In this document: positions 1 through 11,960 of the stretch, one piece after another
Position numbering within the stretch: position 1 is the first letter of the stretch
Layout: every line of letters starts with the position of its first letter
DNA from: Actinomucor elegans
Taxonomy: Eukaryota > Mucoromycota > Mucoromycetes > Mucorales > Mucoraceae
Direction: 5' to 3'
Length of the DNA stretch: 64,000 bases
Assembly: GCA_026027325.1 (NCBI GenBank)
Contig: JAMSLZ010000005.1
Span: 2,790,001-2,854,000 of the forward strand
Notes under the pieces: generated by a model
Databases searched by the model: none
Told to the model about the DNA's origin: nothing
The model's input: only the letters and a program-made list of their open reading frames with translations
Made by a program: the position numbers and the translations under genes

Positions 1-42
1 AAGTTTTTGTTTGTGTAATTAATATTATTTTGTCTTTTCTAG

Positions 43-610
43 TAAACAACAATCTGCCAAGAGGTTTACAGCGTGTACAAAAGACACAAATGCTCGACTT
101 TAGTGCTGCTTCTGAAATCGAACAAAATACAGCCAATGCGGTCAAAAAAGCACAGGATGGTAAGCATTTTGATTATCACTGAACAAGTATAATATAACTA
201 ATGGAATTCAAATAGATATTAAAGCCAAGGCTGAAGCCAAGAAACAAGAAGCGTTAGATAAGAAGAAGAAAGCAGCTGATGAAAAGCGGGAAAGAGAGGA
301 AGCTAAAAAACAACAGAAGGCTATGGCAGCAGCAGCAGCAAGAGAAGCAAAAGAAGCTGCTGCTGCTTCTAAAAAGCTCGCTCAGGAAGAGCAGGCTGCT
401 CAAGAATCACTGCCAAAATCACCTACATCTGCTCCCAACTCTCCAAGAACACCTACATCACCCTTTTCACCCAAGATTAAACAAGAGCATGTCTTTGCTA
501 TACCTACCTTACCTTCTCATCATGCTCAGCAACAGCAACAGCAACAGCAACGTTTGAGCCCAAAGACAAGCCCAAAAACACCACCTAGTGAAAAGTTGAC
601 TACCTTTTAA
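43..610 (+). CDS. C-terminal part of an unidentified Ala/Lys-rich protein
   Basis: Only the 3' end of this gene lies in the window. An acceptor AG at 41-42 opens an exon running to 159. A GT-AG intron spans 160-215, and the last exon runs from 216 to the stop at 610. The readable part is about 170 residues. A short ordered stretch (LPRGLQRVQKTQMLDFSAAS) is followed by a charged Ala/Lys/Glu/Gln-rich, probably coiled-coil segment. After that comes a Ser/Pro-rich tail with repeated SP motifs (SPTSAPNSP, SPKTSPKTP) and an eight-residue Gln run. The SP/TP sites look like proline-directed kinase targets, and such tails are common in nuclear regulatory proteins, but that is inference. I do not recognise the family. 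It converges on the SSD1-like gene, leaving about 240 bp for both 3' UTRs. Confidence 0.7.
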
Positions 611-854
611 TCGTATCGTTAATACTCTCTCTCTCTTATGCCTAATCCTTTTTTATTTTCTTTATATATTCCCCTGTTCCTTTCTTCTTTTTCTCTTTGT
701 TCATAATCCTTTTGCCCTCCTATTTGTATAAACAAAGACTATCAAAACTACACGCATCATTATAGTTTATAGTATATAATGAATTGTATTTAGCTACTAT
801 CATTCATGAATAAAGCATATATATAAAGGCACTACTATTTTATTCAATATCAGT

Positions 855-3800
855 TTACATGGAATTGCTATCATTTGGAAGCAATTCTACTTCAAATAAG
901 GGTCTCACAACCTTCATATCAACATGAATACTGATATGGACCTTGGACAAGAACTGGATTATCTGGGTTACTGCATTTTCATCATCCTTTGACCAAACAA
1001 GTTTCATTTGATTCAGATTGGAATCATATACATGTTGAGCTCCTGGAGTAGACATGTCATTCAATACAACTGTCAATTCCAAATCGAAATCAGCAAGGTA
1101 CAAAAGTACTGAATCCGTATCAAACGCAATAGCAAACGATTCTACTGTCATTTTCTTGACTCCATCGTTCAAACATTGGCGATAGATATAGGCAGCTGTA
1201 TATAACTTGTTACTGTCCTTTTCAGCAGCAATTTTTGATAACTGGGACGAGTTGCAATGACGGGCAATCTTATCAATTACATCGAAGTTATCGCTGTCTT
1301 GCTCTTCACCTTTGAGAGCAGCACTCAGTTGGCGCTGAACATGAACTGAAGCATAGTTACGCATAGGTTCAGTGAACATAGTATAAATGGATGCGCCTAA
1401 TGAAGCATGTGGATACTTGGCAATGTCTACAGATCCGGCGCTAAAATATTTGGCACTAGGTAAGGCCTTACGAACGAGATGGGCCAATGTCTCTTGCTTT
1501 TCCGTAGATGTTTCCTTTGTAGAGATCAGTGTCAATAAACCTTGGATTGTGTCTGTAGATGACTCATTCTCCAAATAGTCTTGGATGAGTGACTATTATC
1601 ATTTTCATTAGGGTAAGAAGGAGTAATTCGCACTACGATTCTACTTACCAGCTGTGACATCTTTGGTGAATCTTGTCTGTAAAGAAGTGCTTGGTCAGGG
1701 AAGCGACTGCAAATCTTTTGCGCTACTTCGGTATTCGCTACAATCAACAACTCTTGCATCAACAAATCTTCGTCTGACTTATTCAAGCGATCAATCTCAG
1801 CAGGATAGCCGCTGTTTGCCAATTGAAATCTTATAGAAGACTGAGCAAGACTTATACCGCCTAATTTATGCAATCGATTGTGCTGCAGTTTTTTGCAAAT
1901 CTTTAGCAAGGACTTTACATCACTATTCGGTTCATCATGAGCCCCAAGATGCTGACTGACTTTCACCACGGTTTTTCCTATCCAAGCATGTAAAAGAACT
2001 CCGTTCTCTGTAAATCGGCACATAACCGAGTAGGCCAATCTCTCCTTGTTAATAGCAAGGCTGCAATGCGACTCAATAAAAGACAAGGGCAGAATGGATA
2101 CCTTCTTGTCTACCAACTGTATTGCACAGGATCTCTCACGAGCCTCACGATCTAAAGGTGTATTGACACGTATATAGTTTGATACATCTGTAACATGAAT
2201 ACCAACTTCATAAATGCCCTTTTCGGTTGAACTGATAGAATAAGCATTTTCTAAATCTGTTTTTTTTTTCATAGCTGATTAGTATAATTTATTACTGATA
2301 TCTTTTCGAATTACCTTCTGGTAGCTCGCCTATGGTAAAAAGATGGACATCTTCTTTTGTCAGGTCGCGTCTCCCCTTTTTATCATCCATAGTAATATCA
2401 CTGGATACAGCTGCAGCTGCCTTTAGTACGCTATCTGCAAACTCCATATCTTTAATATGATGGTCAGCCATTAAAGCGCCTGAATGGACACCAAGTTCGC
2501 CCATCCAACCGATCTCTTTTTCGATTGTACCAAAAGGATGTAAAGAAGTAGCAGGCCAGCGTTGAATATTACCCTAGATAATGATAAATGGGTTAGCCAG
2601 TAATTAGACTTGTATCTCGATTCTATCTTTACGATAAATATTCTATTCTTGTACTCTTCATGATATTTGATGAAATCAGCAGGAGCATGTTTTATAGGTA
2701 CGGCAACTAACGGAAGTCGTTTATCAGCTGGAATAAACCAGATAATTTTGGGACTATGGGAATCTTTCTTTTCACGACTAGCATTATCCAGAGTCTTTGC
2801 ATGGGGCCGATGCAAGGAAAGTGTACTATGTTATTCCAAGTCAGCGAAAATTAAATGCTATTTTTTTTTTTTTTTTTTTACCCAGAAAATAACATGTTCC
2901 TTGGCCTTTCTAGAATACAGGCAACCTTGCCACAGTACTTGGGCCTAGCTCCTATTTTTTGATCACAGAACATGCTACTATCATCTTCAGGAATAGAAGA
3001 AAGGCCTCCAAATGAAAGAGAACCGTTCAAGGACATGACAGATAAACGTCTGGTACGTGCTTGTCGTTTAGCTTGCTTTTCATTCATCATTTCGTCTACA
3101 TCTACCAACTCCACAGCCACTTCATCACCATCCAAAGCTCTATTTCTTGCACGAGAGCCGAATATATAGATTGATCCATCGAGTTCTTCGCAATCAACGT
3201 AAGCTTCAGAGCTATCTTGTTGGTCTACACGAAGAATACCCGAGTATAAAGTATGAGCACGTATAGCAGCAGAAGCTTCTGATACACTTAAATGAGGTGT
3301 ATACAATAAGCGCCGTGTAGACACAGGTGTGTTATCTGTTGGTTTTTGCGCCAAGAATGTGTTTGGCACTTTAATAAGGATTACGTGTTTAGTATAGCTT
3401 ACAGAATTGCTCGCGACTTGAAAATATTCCTTACCTGATTTGCTACGCGTTCTCTTGGGTGGTGTCAGATGGTCTTTGTCATTATTTAATGGTGACACCG
3501 ATTGTTCAATATTATTCTCACCATCATCATCCATTTCTTGCTCCAGTGCCAGGAAAGAGTTTGAGAAAATGGGTTTACTAGCATCACTTTGTTCGTTGAT
3601 CGTGTTTAAAATATTACTTGGCTTTTTTAATTCTGCTTGGTGCTGCTGTTGCTGCTGCTTCATCTTTTGAGGCGGTTCAGAATGCCGACGCACCCGTTTC
3701 CATTGATTGGGGCCATTACCATCTTCAATTTCCTCAGGTTGTGCTACTGGTACTACTTTGGAAATAGAAGGAAGCCTTTTCATCTCGCTGATGATATCAA

Positions 3801-4234
3801 CCAGTGATTGAAAAGCGGGTGAATCTTTTTCTTCCTCTTGTTTTGAAGTGCGTCTGTCAACAGCGGCACCAGAACTCTTGCGTCGATGTCGGTTTTTTTG
3901 GTTGACATGTTCTAAGAAAAAAGGATCACTATTTGTCATAGGTTTGGCTATTACTTCGGCTATAGGTGAATTGTCAGTATGGGCCGAGGATTTTCTTCGG
4001 CTACCGCGTTTTCTTCGATTGTTTGAGCTCTTTTTATGGTTTTTTCCATCTGAGCTATCCGAATTATTAGTTTTAACAAGATCATTGGCGTTCGCGTCGT
4101 TTGTATTCAGAGAAAGTGGGTGCTGTGTTGATTTTTTTTAAGTAAACAATGAACGCAGTAAACATTATAGCTTTTTTTACCTGTAAATCATGTCCGCTCT
4201 GTACTAAGGTTTGTTTTTCTTGAATTACTTGCAT
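855..4234 (-). CDS. SSD1: SSD1-like RNB-domain RNA-binding protein (pseudonuclease)
   Basis: Six exons read on the minus strand: 4234-4181, 4122-2882, 2825-2633, 2573-2315, 2274-1649 and 1592-855. They give about 1036 residues. The Ser/Lys/Arg-rich N-terminus is disordered. It is followed by cold-shock/OB-like segments (SIYIFGSRARNRALDGDEVA; PKIIWFIPADKRLPLVAVPI; QRWPATSLHPFG) and an RNB domain. These match yeast Ssd1, an mRNA-binding translational repressor acting in cell-wall growth. In active RNase II/Dis3 enzymes the core reads DLDDA. Here residues 589-593 read DLENA, and the upstream DP is replaced by GE, so catalysis is probably lost, as in Ssd1. HRRKSS at residues 97-102 fits the Cbk1/NDR kinase consensus HxRxxS, and RTRRLS and RRHS are further basophilic sites. 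The start at 4234 is preferred because the upstream in-frame extension looks non-coding. The gene diverges from CDC55. Confidence 0.9.
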
Positions 4235-4709
4235 TTTTCTAGTATAAGTAACTGTAAAGTGAAAGAGAGAGATGGAAAAAAGCTTGAAAATTGAACGCAC
4301 CACCTTTTTTTTATATGTTTCTCTTTGGCTATTTACATGGCAAATGCACCAAGTCACGAAGGTTTTACCGCTTTTTTTTCACTAGAAATATAGCTTTCAT
4401 TGGTGAACCTTATTTTAAAATTGTTGCATAATGATTAAATGAAGCTCAATTGGTGATACTAAAAATTGGATACAAGCACCATTTTATTATGGGTTGAAGC
4501 CATATCAATAGGCTTCTCTTCCTACTTTTATCCTTACTCAGGACTGGTTTGATTAAAGTTGGACTTCACAGCGATACTCGTAAGAAAAAGGAAAAAGATT
4601 TTGCTGTGCTACTATATTAAGGAAACATGAGGCTTCATTAATTATTCTTATAGCACAAACGCGAAACAGTTATTATAACGCAATAGCATTATTAATATCC
4701 AATCGAGGT

Positions 4710-5110
4710 TTTATTAAATGCAGCAACTTATTCTGAGTATAAAACACTAAACGGCTGCAAGATTGACCTAGTGAACTGAAAAATAGAAATCGTGGTATGA
4801 AACGCGTGTAATTTACAGTTAATAATTAATAAATACTATATATTAGTTAACCTAGAGCTCAAAAACAGTTTTAATAAATGGAATAGTTCATTCGGAACAT
4901 GGATTACAGATCAGATGATATATTAAACCTAGATCAGTGGGACGATTTATAAATTTATTTTGTATGAAATGCATGTCATTTACTGTCAGCTAATAATGCA
5001 TAGTATACCCATTGAACTCTAATTAAATAGTAATACTAACAGATTTAGCTTCTAGTTTGGAGCATGGAATAGTGATCAATTGCGAAAATAATCCAGGTCT
5101 AGAAACGTTG
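4710..5110 (+). repeat. Dispersed intergenic repeat, two adjacent diverged units
   Basis: Two neighbouring units align to each other about 167 bp apart: the GTATGAAA landmark is at 4795 and again at 4962. Each is followed by a CATTTAC/AATTTAC motif. The segment near 4889-4955 (GGAACATGG, then CAGATGATATATTAAAC, then GATCAGTGGGACGATTTATA) matches the forward consensus of the family found in other deserts of this window. Identity to the consensus is moderate, with indels. Confidence 0.55.
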
Positions 5111-5224
5111 AAAATGGGATGATTCCCAAGCGTGCTTCATGTCACCTCCTCCTGAAATTATAATAAATCTCGACAGCCACCAGAAGTATATATAGCTTAA
5201 ATTGATGAGTATAGTGCACTTAAT

Positions 5225-5295
5225 CAACGCGAGAGATCTCTACAGATCTCAGTTAAATGTCACGTTTGATTAGTAGCCCATGCTCAAAACAAGTT
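5225..5295 (-). repeat. Dispersed intergenic repeat, reverse-oriented copy
   Basis: Read on the minus strand, this stretch gives GAGCATGGGCTACTAATCAA, then CGTGACATTTAACTGAGATC, then a GAGATCTCTC end. These are in the same order as the forward consensus GAGCATG-ACTAGTCATCA / ATGCGACATTAAACTGGATC / GAGAGATC. Confidence 0.5.
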
Positions 5296-5889
5296 GCTAA
5301 ATTGAATGGAATTGTCTTTTTTGCTTTAATATTTTTGGTTATATTAAACCACTTGCTCAATATTAAATAGAAACTTCAATTCATTATATTAAACATTCTC
5401 TCTTTGTTAATGAAAAGATTGTATGTACACTGAGAAACACTTTATTGTTATCTATTCTACTGGGATGAATTGCAGAATTCCAAGGAGTAAAGAATCACTT
5501 TATTGAATGTAACATTATATCGAGAACTGACTGTCAACTTGAAATACATGCGCATGATTTTTCTTTGATTCCCTCCCCCCTTTGATGGACCATACTGACC
5601 GTGAATATGGATAATTTTAACTTTGTATCTCCAAAGTGAATGATAAATCGTGCTCGAAAATATGAATGATGCTAGGTAATGGGCTTTTGTTGTATATTTG
5701 ACATTTAGTATTTAGTTGTGTAACTTCTTCCCATGACAAGGTTCAGTCACGAAAAGAGGACTTTTTCTAGTAGACACAGTACATTACGAGTCCCTCACCT
5801 ATTTTTCTTCTTTTTCTTCTACTTTCTTTTTTCTTTATATATATATATATATTTCGTTCTGTTTCCTTAATACACAATCTCAATAAGCA

Positions 5890-7591
5890 ATGTCAAGTTT
5901 GAATGGTGACGAAAAGAGATGGAAGTTTGCGCAATGTTTCGGTGACAAAGGCGACTCTGATGATATTACAGAGGGTATACTCTATGAAAAATACAGTAGT
6001 TATCGAAAAGAGTTTAACGCGTCATAGCTGATATTATTTCATCTGTTGAATTTGATCATACGGGAGACTATTTAGCGACTGGTGACAAGGGTGGAAGAGT
6101 AGTCTTATTTGAAAGAAATGATGGGGTAACTGTATCTGAGTGAGTATGATGATGCACGAGACTAATCTTGGGGCGCGTCTCGATAGAAAAAAGGATGCGA
6201 ATACAAGTTTCATACCGAGTTTCAGTCTCATGAGCCTGAATTTGATTATCTAAAGAGTTTAGAGATCGAAGAAAAGATTAACAAGATCAAATGGTGCAGA
6301 AGAACCAATTCTGCTCACTTTTTGCTATCAACTAATGGTAACGCCTGATCAAGTATCATATACAACTAATTAACGCATCTATGTAATAGACAAAACCATC
6401 AAGCTCTGGAAAGTGTTTGAAAGAAACATAAAAGTAGCACAAGAATACGATGGTAACGCCCAGAAAAGCCTGTTTATACCAAAGATATACCATCAAGACA
6501 CAATTGTAGCTGCTATTCCAAAGAAAATATATGCTAATGGTAAGCTAAAAGGGCGGATGAACCTTTTATAGCAGTGCTTTTTTGATACTTCTCTTTACGT
6601 AGCTCATGCGTACCACATCAATTCGATCTCAGTCAACTCGGATAGTGAAACGTTTATTTCTGCTGATGATTTGAGGATCAATCTCTGGAATCTTGATATT
6701 TCAGAACAGAGCTTTAGTAAATGCAACTTTTAAATAATCCGTTCTTTCTGTGCTCATTCACTGTATTAGATATTGTGGATATCAAACCAGCAAACATGGA
6801 GGAGTTGACTGAAGTTATCACAGCTGCCGAGTTTCACCCTCAGCAATGCAATTTGCTCATGTACAGTAGTAGTAAAGGTTCAGTCAAATTGGCTGACATG
6901 AGAGAATCTGCTTTGTGTGATCATAATACCAAAGGTATGTTCTGAGATAATAGATAAGCACACAAATATTTATCATGCATTCTAGTTTTCCAGGCTTATG
7001 AGGACCCTAATAACAGATCTTTCTTTTCTGAAATCATTTCATCTATATCTGATATACAGTTCAGTCCTGATGGTCGATATATTCTAGCGCGCGATTACTT
7101 GACATTGAAGATTTGGGATATTAATATGGAAAATAAGCCAATTCAGACCATTAATATCAATGACAATCTTCGAAGCAGTTTATGTGATCTTTACGAGAAT
7201 GATTGTATATTTGACAAGTTTGAGTGCATGTTTAGTGGCGACGGAAAGTAAGCTTCATTTGTTTCATGATGATTATGTCTTACTGAATTCATCTTATAGG
7301 AGTGTCATGACTGGATCTTATAGCAATAACTTTTCTATTTACAATCGTGAAACAAACGATGAAATCCCTCTTCAAGCAGATAAAAGTGCTTTTAAAGCAA
7401 AACGACTAGGATCTGCAAAAAACAAGATGGGCCGTAATGGTAAAAAGGATGATATGGGTCTTGTGGATTTTAACAAAAAGATCTTGCATGCTTCTTGGAA
7501 TCCAAGGGATAATGTTATAGCTGTAGCAGCAACCAATAATCTCTTTATATTTGCGTAAGTGCTTATCAAATAATCATGGTTTCACTGCTGA

Positions 7592-7625
<34 letters not shown>

Positions 7626-7639
7626 TAAACAGAGAATGA
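5890..7639 (+). CDS. CDC55: PP2A regulatory subunit B (B55 type), WD40 propeller
   Basis: Nine exons: 5890-5974, 6028-6125, 6187-6337, 6390-6539, 6603-6716, 6770-6934, 6986-7247, 7300-7554 and 7633-7639. They encode about 428 residues, close to the B55 family length (about 450). Signature segments include [60 protein letters not shown] and [20 protein letters not shown]. In other fungi and animals this subunit targets protein phosphatase 2A to substrates at mitosis, budding and stress checkpoints. A TAA at 7556 would end the protein at NNLFIFA. However, a consensus donor GTAAGT overlaps that codon, and a 29-T tract followed by AAACAG acceptor gives NNLFIFAE instead. The two ends differ by one residue. 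The ABCF start lies only about 235 bp downstream. Confidence 0.95.
7594..7622. repeat. Poly(T) tract of 29 bases
   Basis: An uninterrupted run of T sits just upstream of AAACAG at the end of CDC55. It probably serves as the polypyrimidine tract of the last intron; otherwise it lies in the 3' UTR. Confidence 0.85.
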
Positions 7640-7873
7640 TACATGTAGCAAATTACCTTAACCGAGTTTAGAACGATGTTCCTTTTTCCAATAAAATTTA
7701 AACTATTCGTTGACCATTTAAACATCCGAGAGCGCGGATTAACAGGGCCTTTTGCTGCGGTAGCAAATAATTAAACTGTGACCGGGATGCCGCAGCAAGC
7801 CAATAAATAGAAAAAGTTCAGAACACTCTTCTCTCCTTACCTATATTCAGTAATTAGCTTATTTCTTGGAAAA

Positions 7874-10507
7874 ATGGCCTTTGAACTATTTAACAAGCAA
7901 CTAGAACAATTCAAGATAAATCTGGATGAAGATTCTGTTGAATATATTGGTGGTATGTTGAATGATATGACGTTGTCTGACCATGAAGAAGTACGAGAAT
8001 CAACCGAGACTTTTTTGATCGACGCCAATACCAATGATAAAACAAGAAATGACTTTTATAAATCCTTGTTCTCTGATAAATTATTCCAAAGCAAGGCCCA
8101 AGTAAAAGAAACTACTGGTCCTATATTACTAAATTCTACCAATGGTACCGAGACAGAAGATGAAAAAGTAGGAGACTGTAAAATTTAAAGATGTGTGTTA
8201 TATATATACTAATTCGATGCATGAAAAGCAGTCCATTGTCGCTGATAAAAACGAAAAGAGTACAGCTCCAGCTAAGCGATCTGGTATCACGAAGCGCGTA
8301 GGCAGGCGCAGTAAAGGTGTGAAACAAGCTGAAGCGGAAGACAATACGGAGGAATCTACTTTGGTTGCCATATCCCAACAAAGCCGTTTCCATGCAGAGA
8401 CGCTGGAGACATCCAGCAAAGAGATTGATTTGCCTAATGTACAAATATCTATTGGACAAAAGGATTTACTGGTTGATGCTCATTTAAAACTAAAGGCATT
8501 GACGCGCTACGGTTTGGTGGGCCAGAACGGTGTAGGCAAATCAGTTTTGATGCGATGTATGGCTGATAATATCCTGGTGGGTCTACCTCAAAACCTTAAT
8601 ATCCTTCATATTACTCAATTGGAGGACTTTGACGAATCCACTACTGTCGTACAAGAGGTGTTGAATGCTGACAAGAAGGCGATGATTGCTATCAGAGAAG
8701 TTGAAGGTATAAGTACATCATATCACTATAAGAAATGATGCTAATTCTTTATTTTATTCAGAGTTACGAACTGTAATTGGTGATGCTGCTCCTACCAAAG
8801 CAACTAAGGCCAATCAAGAATTGAACAAGGTCGTTTTCTCCATCATGCGATCTAGAATTCAAGATAAAGTGGATGAAGCAAACCGTATTGCCACCAAACG
8901 TTCTGGTTTACGTGGTCGTGAGGCTCGTAAAGAGTTGGTGAAAGTGGAGAAGGAGCTTACTGACTTCCTCAAAAATGATCCTCAAACCTATGTTACTGCC
9001 GATATGGTCAATTCTGTTATTAGTGAAGTATTTGGAAAGATGGAGTTAATTGATCCAGATGAACGCAAGAACAGGGCGCAAAAACTACTGAAGGGTTTAG
9101 GCTTTAATGAGAAGCAAACTACTTCACTCATTTCCACCTTTTCTGGTGGTTGGCGTATGCGTATTGCTCTGGCAAAAAGTCTTTTCATGAAACCCGACAT
9201 CTTATTGCTAGATGAACCTACCAATCACTTGGACTTGCCTGCTATTCTATGGCTCCAAGAATATTTGGTCAACGAAACAGATGAAATGACCGTAGTGATT
9301 GTCTCTCACGACCGTGAGTTTTTGAATAATGTGACAGACGAAACTATCATATTAAAGGACAAGAAACTTAAATACCATCCTGGTAATTATCAAGACTGGG
9401 AAAAGAACACTGAGGAGCAACGTATCCGTAAACAAAACTTGTTAGATGTAAGTAGCAGAGACTATCCTATATGTATGATTCAGATTTTAACATTATACGC
9501 CTTAGAAAATGGAAAAGAAAAAGAAAAAGATCATGGATAGTATTCAGCAGAATCTCAGTCAAGCCAAATCCACAGGTGATGATAAACGACACGGCATGGT
9601 TAACTCTAGACGTAAGAAGCTTGATCGTTTGGGTATGGAGAAGACAGAAGATGGCAAGCGATTCAAGCAGAGTTATCGTGCTGGTTTCCATCTTGATGCA
9701 CGTGTAGCCATTGAGGTAGAGCAAGGCGTTAAAACAGCCACGATCAAGATACCTGAACCTTCTAATTTGCGTTACAATGGAGCTGTGTTCCGTATGAGTG
9801 AAGCCTCATTCCGATATCCTGGTGCTACTAAGAACTCGATCGAGAGTTTTTCGATCAATATTGAAGCTAACGCTCGTATCGCGTTTATTGGTCCTAACGG
9901 ATGTGGTAAATCAACTCTGTTGAACATGTTAACTGGCAAGACTCAGCCAACTAAAGGCGAAGTGTACCGACACAACTTGTTGCGTGTAGGTTACTTTTCT
10001 CAACATATCGTTGATCAACTTGATATGGATCTTTCGCCTGTAGAATATATGATGGCTAAACATCCTGGCTTATCAGAACAAGACTGTCGCGCTCATTTCG
10101 GTACTGTAGGTATCTCTGGTAAGCTTGTATTGCAAAAAATTCGCTCACTCAGTGGTGGTCAACGAAATCGTATTGCATTTGCCATTATTCTATACGAAAG
10201 ACCTCATGTACTAGTTCTTGATGAAATCACCAACCATTTGGATATGGGTACAGTCGAGATGTTGGTTGACGCTTTGGCTGATTACTCAGGTGCTGTGGTG
10301 CTGGTTAGCCACGATGTTTGGTTCTTGAAGCAAATATTGGAACCCGAGTCGCTGTACGATGAAGAGGAAGAGGAAAACTATGAGGTGCCGCCTTGCCAAA
10401 GAGAAGTTTTTACTATAAAAAATGGACATGTTCAAAAGTGGGAAAAGGGTATTGATGCGTATGTTGCGTCTGTATTGCGTACTGTAAAGAAGCAAAACAA
10501 GATGTAA
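7874..10507 (+). CDS. ABCF-family ATPase (Gcn20/ABCF3-like), soluble twin-NBD protein
   Basis: Four exons: 7874-8167, 8232-8706, 8762-9447 and 9506-10507, giving about 818 residues. Acceptor CAG at 8229-8231 is chosen; AAG three bases earlier would add one Gln. There are no membrane spans. NBD1 has Walker A GQNGVGKS (about residues 195-202), signature FSGGWRMR (about 383) and Walker B ILLLDEPTNHLD. The Lys-rich interdomain linker has the KMEKKKKK region. NBD2 has Walker A GPNGCGKS (about 615), signature LSGGQRNR (about 700) and VLVLDEITNHLD. The N-terminus resembles the acidic extension of Gcn20/ABCF3. ABCF proteins act on ribosomes in translation and Gcn2 signalling; which paralogue this is cannot be decided here. 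NBD2 has Ile where Pro is usual in DEPTNHLD. Confidence 0.9.
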
Positions 10508-10904
10508 AAAAGATGATTTATCTTTGCCCATTAATAAACATTTCGAACAGACTGTTACGGGCTCAATAGTACAAAATCTGTCCTTGTTGTCACATATTTC
10601 CATGAGTTCTTTCCACTAGATAGTATTCCAAGTGAGTTTGTTGATTATCATAACTTCATTTTTTTTTTACATATGTTCTTTATGCATATTCTTAAGATTA
10701 TACAGATACAACTATTCATGTTGAATGCGGATTTTTAATCATATAAGATATTGGGGGCATATTACAGCTCTACACTCTCAAATCAAAACTCTCATGTTAC
10801 ATGAAATTAGTATAATCTATGTATTTTTTTATACACAATGTAACATACTTACTGTGATAAACTAAATAAAGACTTTAATAAATGAACTATTATTTCTGAA
10901 AAAG

Positions 10905-11130
10905 GACCATTTACTAGATGCGATATTTGATCAAATTCGGTCGAGAGTATATAGATCACTGTGATCCGTTGAAATGTACAAATTTTAATATCACCAGTCA
11001 TTAATATATGATACTCATTGACACTCAATTAAACAATGGTATTAGCAAATATAATAGTTCGACTTTAACATGCACTAGTCATCAGATGCGACATTAAGTT
11101 GAGATCTGCTGAGTGATCTGGAGGTGAGTC
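10905..11130 (+). repeat. Dispersed intergenic repeat, two adjacent forward units
   Basis: Unit one (10911-10961) reads TTACTAGATGCGATATTTGA and then TCGGTCGAGAGTATATAGAT. Unit two (11067-11125) reads ACATGCACTAGTCATCAGAT, then GCGACATTAAG, then GAGATCTGC. The ATGCGA landmarks are about 168 bp apart. The stretch between them (ACTCATTGACACTCAATTAA, then TAATAGTT) matches the equivalent spacer near 4990-5040. Confidence 0.6.
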
Positions 11131-11762
11131 AATATGATAATTATTTTTAAATGATTTATACTAGTTGCATGTATTTAATGGATAGTAATGTCCAATAAAA
11201 AACAGTACTCAACAATTAGACAGTATATAAATAAAGTAATGATAAAAAAGTTGGTCAAATTGAGTAATAGTAACGAGAAGAAGCAGAGAATAACGAGGAA
11301 CAGTTTAAGCACAATGGAAATAGTCTCTGGCTAACAAGATGTGTTTCAGAAAAAGCCTAAACATTTCCTTAAACTCCATTTGCATACTTCGATATGTTTA
11401 TTGGAGGAACAACACAAAAATTTAGAAGTATGGTGTCGCCTATAGCATAAATTCATTAAGTGTAGCAGCATATATTTGTATTTTTATTATATTTTTTCTT
11501 GTCAAGAACATGTAAGTGATGGCTGAATTCAGAGCAAGTCCAAAAGGTATAATTACGCAAATCATTGACAGCCAATAAGATTATTATAAGAAATCAGCTT
11601 AGTGATATGCTTTCGAATCTTACTTTTGATAGTATAGATAATATTCTAGAATCATCTTAATTTCAATCATATTTACTGCAACTTAAAAAATATGTTTGTT
11701 ATTTTTTTTATTGTAATTTTTGATTATTATCACAACGCAAGGACAGGACATATATCATCGTA

Positions 11763-11960
11763 TTATGACAGAAAAAGCTCATGGTTTGAAATAGAATGTG
11801 ATTTCCGGGAAATGTGTAGAACCCGGTGCGCTCTTTGTATTGAGTCTGTGATTCGTAATTGTGTAGTAACATAGGAAGGTGGAGGAGGATACCAAGTAAT
11901 CTGGAGAGTGGCTTTAAGCCCGAAAATAGGACATGAAAACAGTTCACCCGCCACTACTGA
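11763..11960 (-). pseudogene. Possible decayed coding fragment
   Basis: Two overlapping minus-strand frames are open for 60-80 codons in unusually GC-balanced DNA. One contains FGLKATLQITWYPPPPSYVT, then QLRITDSIQRAHR. The flanking frames are broken by stops, with no clear start or splice sites. I do not recognise the source. It could be a relic of a gene or mobile element, or chance. Confidence 0.25.

Larger units (their letters stand above)
4235..5889. other. Intergenic region between divergent SSD1 and CDC55 genes
   Basis: No gene is visible in 1.65 kb. The first few hundred bases carry the SSD1 promoter/5' UTR and the last hundred the CDC55 promoter, including a pyrimidine-rich stretch and a (TA)n run near 5838-5852. 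The middle holds copies of the dispersed intergenic repeat listed separately. Confidence 0.7.

Noticed and set aside
4235..4357. N-terminal extension of the SSD1-like gene to an ATG at 4357
   Set aside because: The extra residues (MTWCICHVNSQRETYKKK) are not SSD1-like and lie in promoter-type DNA. The inner ATG at 4234 follows a plausible leader and begins a sensible exon.
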